From NCBI GenBank assembly GCA_946887155.1, contig CAMPKM010000267.1, positions 1 through 5,047 of the forward strand: a DNA stretch of 5,047 bases, given 5' to 3'. The position numbers were made by a program, and so were the translations under genes. The notes below the pieces were generated by a model that was not told where the DNA came from, searched no databases, and was given only the letters and a program-made list of their open reading frames with translations. Origin of the DNA: an uncultured Gemmatimonadota bacterium (GTDB lineage: Bacteria > Gemmatimonadota > Gemmatimonadetes > Gemmatimonadales > Gemmatimonadaceae). How positions within the stretch are numbered: the stretch's first letter is position 1; each line of letters starts with the position of its first letter. Below, one piece after another: positions 1-5,047 of the stretch.

Positions 1-134
1 CTCCCCTACCACGACGCGTAATCCTTTCCCGCTGCCCGCCACAATAAGCGTGAGCGACGTCGGCGTTTTCTTCTATCCGGAACAAAACGCCCAGCTCCAC
101 CTACAAAAGGCGCGTTCGTGACCCGATCCCGCGC
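1..134. other. Intergenic region upstream of rsfS, possible tail of an upstream gene
   Basis: No complete gene is visible here. Reading + frame 1, six codons that all end in G or C lead to a TAA at 19-21, so this may be the last few residues of an upstream gene; six residues are too few to identify it. From 22 to 134 the sequence is more AT-rich than the genes. A weak promoter-like pair is present: GGAACA at 79-84 and TACAAA at 102-107, 17 bases apart. It would start transcription about 20 bases before the rsfS ATG, but the upstream hexamer matches the sigma-70 consensus at only three of six positions, so I do not call it. An 8-base palindrome, CGACGTCG, lies at 55-62. I see no terminator or tRNA. 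Confidence 0.5.
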
Positions 135-515
135 ATGACTTCGTCATCGGCCATCCGGCCGAGTCTCGCCGCCGCCCAGGCCGCGGCCGCGCTTTGCCTC
201 GACCTGAAGGCAAACGATGTAGTGATCCTGGATCTCGACGGCGTTACGGACATGACGGATTGTTTTGTCATTGCCAGCGGTTCGTCGGACACGCACGTGC
301 GCGCCATCGCCGAGCACGTCGCCGCGGAAATGAAGAAGCGCGGCTATCCGCCCCATCACATCGAAGGGACCACGCAAGGACGATGGGCGCTGGTGGACTT
401 TGTCGATTTTGTCGTGCACGTCTTTCATCCCACGCTGCGGTCGTTCTACCAGCTCGAACGATTGTGGGGGGATGCGACGGTCGTTGCGGTCGCACCGCAA
501 GGAGCATCCACATGA
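135..515 (+). CDS. rsfS: Ribosomal silencing factor RsfS (RsfS/YbeB/Iojap family)
   Basis: RsfS binds ribosomal protein L14 (uL14) on the large subunit and blocks joining with the small subunit, which lowers translation in starvation or stationary phase. It acts in the cytoplasm. The 126-residue protein shows the family signature throughout: DVVILDLDGVTD at about 28-39, DCFVIASGSSDTHVRAIAEHV at about 42-62, IEGTTQGRWALVDFVDFVVHVF at about 76-97, and FYQLERLWGDA at about 104-114. The Asp-Cys of TDCFVIAS also occurs in the E. coli protein, where many other homologues have Asp-Tyr. Length is slightly above the roughly 105 residues of E. coli RsfS, the excess being an Ala-rich N-terminus and a short tail. 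ATG 135 is the only start that keeps the whole domain: the frame is open upstream to a TGA at 51-53 but has no ATG, GTG or TTG. No Shine-Dalgarno sequence precedes it. The stop overlaps the next start in ATGA, indicating a shared transcript. The neighbours usual in many bacteria (nadD, rlmH) are not in the window. Confidence 0.96.
   Translation: MTSSSAIRPSLAAAQAAAALCLDLKANDVVILDLDGVTDMTDCFVIASGSSDTHVRAIAEHVAAEMKKRGYPPHHIEGTTQGRWALVDFVDFVVHVFHPTLRSFYQLERLWGDATVVAVAPQGAST
499..504 (+). promoter_or_regulatory. Ribosome binding site AAGGAG for the Omp85-type gene
   Basis: AAGGAG lies within the end of rsfS, seven bases before the ATG at 512. It fixes that ATG as the start of the large gene, although the reading frame is open much further upstream. 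With the ATGA overlap at 512-515 it suggests translational coupling to rsfS. Confidence 0.85.
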
Positions 516-3500
516 GGCACGTGAACGCGCTGGCCATCCTGCTCGCGACGACACTGGGTTCGTCGGCTGGAGCCCAGCAGTACTTCGGCCAGAACCACGT
601 CCAGTTCGACAAGTTCGACTGGAAGGTGATCGAGACAGCGCACTTCACGATTCACTACTATCCGGAAGAACGCGACGGCATCATGGACGCGGCGCGGATG
701 GCGGAGCGCTCCTACGCGCGCCTGTCGCGGATGCTCAAGCACGAATTCCGCGAGAAAAAGCCGCTCATTCTCTACCGCTCTCGCGGCGATTTCGGACAGA
801 ACAACGTCACCGGTGACCTCGGCGAAGGCGTCGGCGGCGTCACCGAGGCCCTGCGGCACCGCATCCTCCTGCCGTTCACCGGCGACTACAAGAGTTTCGA
901 GCACGTCCTGGCGCACGAACTGGTGCACGCCTTCCAGTACGACATCTTCGCACGGGGCCGCGCCGGCAATGGCCTGCAGACGCTGGCCCAGGTGAATCCG
1001 CCGCTCTGGTTTGCCGAAGGCATGGCCGAATACCTGTCCCTCGGACCCAACCACATCCTCACGCAGTCATGGGTGCGCGATGCGGCGCTCAACGGGTCGC
1101 TGCCGACGATCGAGCAGATGACGGATCGTCCGGACCTGTTCTTCCCCTATCGCTACGGCGAGGCCCTCTGGGAGTACGTGGGCAACCGCTGGGGCGATGA
1201 CGTGATCGGCGAGATCATGAACTCGGCGCCTAACGTGGGTATCGACCGCGCGTTCAAGCGCGAGCTCGGCCTGAGCCTCGAGGAGCTGAGCGAGGAATGG
1301 CGGGACGCGATGCAGGTCAAGCACCTGCCGCAGGTCGCCAACCTCGATCGGGCACGCAAGTTTTCCGAACCCCTGCTCTCGCAGCGCAAGACGGGCGGGT
1401 TCTCGGAGATGTTCATCGCGCCGGCGCTGTCGCCGGACGGGAAGCTCATCACGTTCATTTCGCAGGGCAGCTTCCTGCGCGGCGAGGTCTTCCCCGACCT
1501 CTGGTTAGGCGACGCCGAAACGGGCAAGCGGCTGAAGCGGCTCGTGCAGACGACCACGTCGCCAGACTTCGAGGAGCTCCGCCTGCTCTATTCGCAGAGC
1601 GCGTTTTCGCCGGACGGCAAGCTGCTGGCGTTTTCCGCGCAGCGCGATGGGCGGGACATCCTGTACGTCATGGACGTCGAGCGCCGGAGGACCATCAAGC
1701 GGTTCGACATGGGTCTCGAATGGGTGACCTCGCCGAGCTGGAGTCCCGACGGCAAGCAGATCGTCGTGAGCGGAACCACCAGCGGCCTGACGGACCTGTA
1801 CGTCATCGATTACGACAAGGCCGCACTTCGCCGCCTGACGAACGACAAGAACGGTGACCTGCAGCCTGCGTGGTCGCCCGATGGGCAGCAGATCGTTTTC
1901 GTGACCGAACGCGGCGAGTCGACCGACCTGGACATGCTGCGGCTCGGCAACTGGCGCATCGCGACGTACGACTTCCGGACGGGAGGCATCGAGGTTCTGC
2001 CCGGCCAGGACGGTCACAACCTGAACCCGCAGTGGGCGCCGGATGGCAAGTCCATCGCGTTCATCAGCGACCGGACCGGCATCGCCAACGTCTTCCTGCT
2101 CGACCTGGCCAACAACGAGCATTACCAGCTCACGAACGTCATCGGCTCGATCAGCGGCATCAGCGAATACAGCCCGGCCATTACCTGGGCCAGCAAGGCG
2201 GACAAGCTGGCGTTCACGTACTTCGAGGACGGCAACTATACGGTCTGGATGACGAATAATCCGCGCCGCCTGAAGGGCCAACCGTTCCGGGCCACAACGA
2301 CCGTCGTTGCCAGCACTCCGTCGGGTTCAACCCTGCAGCAAGGCCTCCCCGCCGTTCGCGCCCAGCAGCAAATGCCGTCCGGCGAGTTGCGATCGGCGCT
2401 CGATCGCGGCGCCGTCGGGGACACTGGATCGCGGCCGGAGATCACGGACCCGCGTCGGTCCTCGATCTACAGGGCGTCCACAGGTCTGCGCGCATCGGCC
2501 GATGTGCCGGGTGCGGGCGAGCGTTCGGGCAACAGTCCCATCAGCGTTGCCCAGTTGCTGGATAGCGTGAATCTCGCGTTGCCTGATACGACGACCTTCC
2601 GCGAGTACGACTACAAGGTCGGCTATCGTCCGGAATCGATCTACCGGCCAAGCATTGGTTATGCGCAGGACAATTACGGAAGAGGATTGTACGGCGGTGC
2701 CGGCGTCATCCTGGCCGACCTCCTCGGGAACAACCAGCTCGTGCTCGCCGGTCAGGTGAATGGCCGCCTCAGCGAGGCGTTCTTTCTCGGTTCGTATACC
2801 AACCTCGGGAGCCGGCTGCAGTACTCGCTGGGCGTAGCGCAATCGCCCTACTTCTTCATCCAGGACTACAGCCTGGAATCCTTCGGTGACGGCTCCTCGA
2901 ACTTCCTCGAGACGTACGAAGTCGCGCGCTATATCGTGCGCGAGGGCTTTGCGATCGGCATGCGTCCATCCAACCGCTTCAACCGGGTCGAGGTGGGCGC
3001 GTCGGTGAACAACGTGGCGCGCTCGATTGCGCTCTACCGTCGCGCCGTGGACGGCCTCACTGGCTACGGGACGGGCTTCATCATCGACAGCGTGGTGAAC
3101 TTCCCGGCCCTGAATTACATCGCGCCCTACGCGGCCTACGTATCGGACAATTCACTGTTTGGGTACACCGGCCCGATTGCCGGACGCCGCTATCGTCTCG
3201 AGGTGCGTCCGGTCCTGGGCGGACTTCGCTGGACCGAGCTCTCCGCCGACTATCGCCGGTATGTGCCGGTGCTCTTCAACTTCCTGACCCTCGCCTGGCG
3301 CGCGCAGACCAGCATCGGGTTCGGCCCCGACGAGATGGTCTTCCCGAAGTATCTCGGCCGCGCCGATTACGTGCGCGGGTACGATCGTGAGCAGTACGCG
3401 GCCCAGTTCTGCGGCGGACTCTTCACGGACCAGTCAGCATGCTCGGTGACCGAACTGCTCGGCAGCCGCTTCATGCTCGGCAACGTCGAACTGAGGTTCC

Positions 3501-3787
3501 CGCTCGTCAGGCGCTTCGACCTTGGCGTGATCCCGATCTCGCTGCCACCCGTTGATGGCCTGTTCTTCTTCGACGCCGGTGTTGCGTGGTCGAAGGGCCA
3601 GAACATCTCGCTCTCGCGTCCCGAGAACTACAACCAGGACATCCAGCGCTACCTGCTGCGCAGCTACGGCATGGGCATCCGGATGAACCTGTTCGGCTAC
3701 GCCTTGCTGCGCGCCGACTATGCCATCGCGCTGGATCGCGGACCGCGACGCGGGTACTGGGTACTCACTCTCGGTCCAAGCTTCTAG
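512..3787 (+). CDS. Exported metallopeptidase / TolB-like propeller / Omp85 barrel fusion protein
   Basis: This 1091-residue protein is a predicted outer-membrane protein with a soluble peptidase and propeller portion. A signal peptide covers 1-21, with likely cleavage after Ala-Gly-Ala 21. A gluzincin-type peptidase domain (Peptidase_MA-like) follows at about 30-270: HELVH at 135-139 supplies two zinc ligands and the catalytic Glu136, and Glu169 in WFAEGMAEY is the expected third ligand, so the site looks intact. Five TolB-type PD40 motifs start at 307, 366, 411, 455 and 509 (SPDGK or close variants), with a degenerate sixth near 560. Residues 580-710 form a Ser/Gln/Arg-rich linker. The barrel spans about 711-1091, enough for 16 strands. 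It carries the Omp85 loop-6 motif VRGY (954-957), ELRFPL, FFFDAG (1018-1023), a late RADYAIAL strand, and a C-terminal Phe. I see no POTRA domains. The only cysteines are 967 and 977. The start is set by AAGGAG at 499-504 and the signal peptide. The orientation and substrate of the peptidase are unknown. In standard Omp85 proteins the N-terminal part is periplasmic. Confidence 0.9.
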   Translation: MRHVNALAILLATTLGSSAGAQQYFGQNHVQFDKFDWKVIETAHFTIHYYPEERDGIMDAARMAERSYARLSRMLKHEFREKKPLILYRSRGDFGQNNVTGDLGEGVGGVTEALRHRILLPFTGDYKSFEHVLAHELVHAFQYDIFARGRAGNGLQTLAQVNPPLWFAEGMAEYLSLGPNHILTQSWVRDAALNGSLPTIEQMTDRPDLFFPYRYGEALWEYVGNRWGDDVIGEIMNSAPNVGIDRAFKRELGLSLEELSEEWRDAMQVKHLPQVANLDRARKFSEPLLSQRKTGGFSEMFIAPALSPDGKLITFISQGSFLRGEVFPDLWLGDAETGKRLKRLVQTTTSPDFEELRLLYSQSAFSPDGKLLAFSAQRDGRDILYVMDVERRRTIKRFDMGLEWVTSPSWSPDGKQIVVSGTTSGLTDLYVIDYDKAALRRLTNDKNGDLQPAWSPDGQQIVFVTERGESTDLDMLRLGNWRIATYDFRTGGIEVLPGQDGHNLNPQWAPDGKSIAFISDRTGIANVFLLDLANNEHYQLTNVIGSISGISEYSPAITWASKADKLAFTYFEDGNYTVWMTNNPRRLKGQPFRATTTVVASTPSGSTLQQGLPAVRAQQQMPSGELRSALDRGAVGDTGSRPEITDPRRSSIYRASTGLRASADVPGAGERSGNSPISVAQLLDSVNLALPDTTTFREYDYKVGYRPESIYRPSIGYAQDNYGRGLYGGAGVILADLLGNNQLVLAGQVNGRLSEAFFLGSYTNLGSRLQYSLGVAQSPYFFIQDYSLESFGDGSSNFLETYEVARYIVREGFAIGMRPSNRFNRVEVGASVNNVARSIALYRRAVDGLTGYGTGFIIDSVVNFPALNYIAPYAAYVSDNSLFGYTGPIAGRRYRLEVRPVLGGLRWTELSADYRRYVPVLFNFLTLAWRAQTSIGFGPDEMVFPKYLGRADYVRGYDREQYAAQFCGGLFTDQSACSVTELLGSRFMLGNVELRFPLVRRFDLGVIPISLPPVDGLFFFDAGVAWSKGQNISLSRPENYNQDIQRYLLRSYGMGIRMNLFGYALLRADYAIALDRGPRRGYWVLTLGPSF

Positions 3788-3804
3788 CCTCGGGTTTTCC
3801 ACAG

Positions 3805-3840
3805 AAAAGGGGGCGCGGATCATGGTCCGCGCTCCTTTTT
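3805..3840 (+). terminator. Rho-independent terminator after the Omp85-type gene
   Basis: A stem of ten pairs (3810-3819 with 3826-3835, one G-T wobble) closes a six-base loop and is followed by five T residues (3836-3840). A run of four A residues (3805-3808) on the left side can pair with the T run, so the element could also work on the opposite strand. It lies 17 bases after the TAG stop at 3785-3787. Together these make a strong intrinsic terminator separating the rsfS unit from the next gene. Confidence 0.88.
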
Positions 3841-3857
3841 CAGTTTTGGTGATTTTC

Positions 3858-5047
3858 ATGCTCGCGTGCGGGACTCGCCTCATCTACTATTCGCGGGTGC
3901 GGGGACGACTTCTTTCGCTCTCCTTGCTCGCCATGGCCGCTTGCACCGAGCGCGGTCCAGCGGGTGAGAGTGTCGCCGCCTTCGCCGCCGCGTATGGTCA
4001 GGATCCCATCGCCCTCCGCGTGGCTCGCGGTGGCGGCCCGGTTCGCGCGTACCAGTATCCGCGGCTCGACTCGCTGATCTGGACCTCGTCCCAGTCCGTT
4101 GGCTCACAGGCTCGCGTCCTGGCCTTCGACCCGGAAAACGGGCTCGAAGCGTTCGTCGACCGCGCCGGAATTCCGGGGTGGGTAGACCTTCGCGTTGGCA
4201 CCGTCAAGCCGAGCCGGACCCCGCGCCTCGAGTTGATGACGTCGCGAGACGCCTGGTCGATCTTCGGCGTGACGCGCGACACGATCGTCCACCGGTCGAC
4301 GCCGAGTGGAGAATGGCAGTTCGCGACGGACGACCCCGTCAGCCGCCTGTTCCCGACCGCCGAAGGTGGCCTGATCGTCATGACGTCGAACGCCTCGACG
4401 TCGAAGCTCGTCAGGTTGCGGCCGCCCGAGCGCACCATTGTGGATTCGGCGAACATCCCGATGCCTAACCACTCGGCGATGTCGCCCCTCGGCGATCGGC
4501 TGTACCTGGCCTTCGGCCGCGAGGTCGCGGCACTGAACGTCAGCACGTTCGACGAGGTGGGACGGGTCGCGTTTGACGGGCCCGTATCGTCGCTCGTGAC
4601 CACGCCGTCGGGTGACCGGGTATTCGTCGCCACGGAACTGTCGAGTAACGTGGCCATACTCGACCGCTACAGCGGCGAGCGCACCGAACTCGTCAGCCTC
4701 CCGGCCCAGGTCAGGGAACTCCGCATGGACCCGTTAGGCCGGCTGTTGCTCGCCCGGCCGGACAGCGGCGACTCGGTCTGGGTCATCAACATCGGCACGA
4801 ACCAGGTCGTCGCTACGTTGCCGACCGCGTGGCGAGCAGACTTGCCGACGGTCGCCCATGACGGCACGGTGGCGACGGTGACCGGCGATGACGTCCACTT
4901 TACCGTCCCCGGCGCTCCGAAGCCGCGCATCATCATCAAGGATGGGGCCGGCGAGATCTGGCATTTCGTGTTCTGGAATGGCTTCCGCCCCAGGACGTCG
5001 GTGCTCGACGAGCCGGTCGTCTTCCCGGTGGACACCACGTACTACAT
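3858..5047 (+). CDS. Predicted lipoprotein with propeller-like repeats, 3' end outside the window
   Basis: An open frame runs from the terminator to the right edge without a stop: 396 full codons from ATG 3858. The N-terminus has basic residues, a hydrophobic stretch (LLSLSLLAMAA) and a Cys at residue 29, a plausible lipoprotein signal, so the protein is probably exported and lipid-anchored. Threonine follows the Cys, not Asp, so no inner-membrane retention signal is seen. From about residue 90 to 350 it has repeated short strands with turns such as SPLGDRLYLAF, PSGDRVFVA and DPLGRLLLA, resembling a YVTN/YncE-type propeller without catalytic motifs. Residues 368-379 read WHFVFWNGFRPR. I recall this next to C-terminal SPOR (peptidoglycan-binding) domains in Gemmatimonadota, but no such domain is visible here. 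Start choice is open: ATG 3858 has GGTGA five bases upstream and third-position GC rises there; GTG 3897 gives a shorter, cleaner lipoprotein signal (Cys16) but no ribosome binding site; ATG 3822 lies inside the terminator loop and is unlikely. Confidence 0.75.
   Translation, partial: MLACGTRLIYYSRVRGRLLSLSLLAMAACTERGPAGESVAAFAAAYGQDPIALRVARGGGPVRAYQYPRLDSLIWTSSQSVGSQARVLAFDPENGLEAFVDRAGIPGWVDLRVGTVKPSRTPRLELMTSRDAWSIFGVTRDTIVHRSTPSGEWQFATDDPVSRLFPTAEGGLIVMTSNASTSKLVRLRPPERTIVDSANIPMPNHSAMSPLGDRLYLAFGREVAALNVSTFDEVGRVAFDGPVSSLVTTPSGDRVFVATELSSNVAILDRYSGERTELVSLPAQVRELRMDPLGRLLLARPDSGDSVWVINIGTNQVVATLPTAWRADLPTVAHDGTVATVTGDDVHFTVPGAPKPRIIIKDGAGEIWHFVFWNGFRPRTSVLDEPVVFPVDTTYY

Noticed and set aside
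50..121. Small GTG-initiated open frame upstream of rsfS
   Set aside because: Only 23 codons, no ribosome binding site, mixed third-position GC and no recognisable product.
194..511. Upstream extension of the large open frame, starting from ATG 194
   Set aside because: It overlaps rsfS in another frame, its residues look like a frame-shifted Arg-rich shadow, and the signal peptide plus AAGGAG place the true start at 512.
446..1054. Minus-strand open frame (202 residues) opposite the peptidase domain
   Set aside because: It is antisense to the conserved zinc-binding region and is explained by high third-position GC.
2149..2166. Near-tandem repeat ATCAGCGGC / ATCAGCGAA
   Set aside because: It encodes a short Ile-Ser-Gly / Ile-Ser-Glu stretch inside a propeller blade. 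Two imperfect units are not evidence of a repeat element.
1505..2281. Long minus-strand open frame (258 residues) opposite the propeller region
   Set aside because: Antisense frames stay open easily in GC-rich genes. This one lacks recognisable motifs, and the + strand product has clear domains.
3822..3857. ATG 3822 as start of the third gene
   Set aside because: The ATG is in the loop of the terminator hairpin, and the codons from 3822 to 3857 have low third-position GC unlike the rest of the gene.
3998..4657. Minus-strand open frame (219 residues) opposite the lipoprotein gene
   Set aside because: Ser/Arg/Thr-rich composition with no domain signal. The + frame is open to the window edge, has a lipoprotein signal and reads as propeller repeats.
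1..5047. CRISPR arrays, tRNA or rRNA genes, insertion sequences, defence systems
   Set aside because: No direct repeat-spacer pattern, cloverleaf, inverted terminal repeats or transposase motifs were seen. The window is almost fully covered by three ordinary chromosomal genes.

Overview
The window is GC-rich coding DNA from a Gram-negative (diderm) bacterium. All three genes lie on the + strand. The taxon cannot be proven from 5 kb. The best guess is Gemmatimonadota (or possibly Acidobacteriota), because the large outer-membrane protein has an arrangement I associate with those phyla: metallopeptidase, then TolB-like propeller, then Omp85 barrel. The third gene ends in a Trp-Asn-Gly-Phe-Arg-Pro motif that I also associate with Gemmatimonadota lipoproteins. 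Both taxon arguments rest on memory of protein families, not on a search.

Layout. Bases 1-134 are mostly non-coding; the last few codons of an upstream gene may end at 19-21. Bases 135-515 encode RsfS, the ribosomal silencing factor. Its TGA overlaps the ATG of the next gene (512-3787) by four bases, with an AAGGAG ribosome binding site at 499-504. That gene encodes a 1091-residue exported protein. In order it has a signal peptide, a zinc metallopeptidase domain (HELVH plus a downstream Glu), about six TolB-type propeller blades, a long low-complexity linker, and a 16-strand-sized Omp85 barrel with the VRGY motif and a C-terminal Phe. A strong Rho-independent terminator follows at 3805-3840. 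A third gene then starts at 3858 (or GTG 3897) and runs off the right edge. It encodes a predicted lipoprotein with propeller-like repeats.

How they fit together. RsfS is a cytoplasmic translation regulator that binds ribosomal protein L14 (uL14). Its coupling to an outer-membrane protein is probably a matter of operon organisation, not a shared pathway. The second and third genes are both envelope proteins with propeller repeats, but the terminator between them argues for separate transcription units.

Most notable points: the three-part peptidase/propeller/Omp85 fusion with no visible POTRA domains; a lone cysteine pair just after the VRGY motif; and four copies of the heptamer GTTAGGC/GCCTAAC, two of which hold the only in-frame TTA leucine codons I found.
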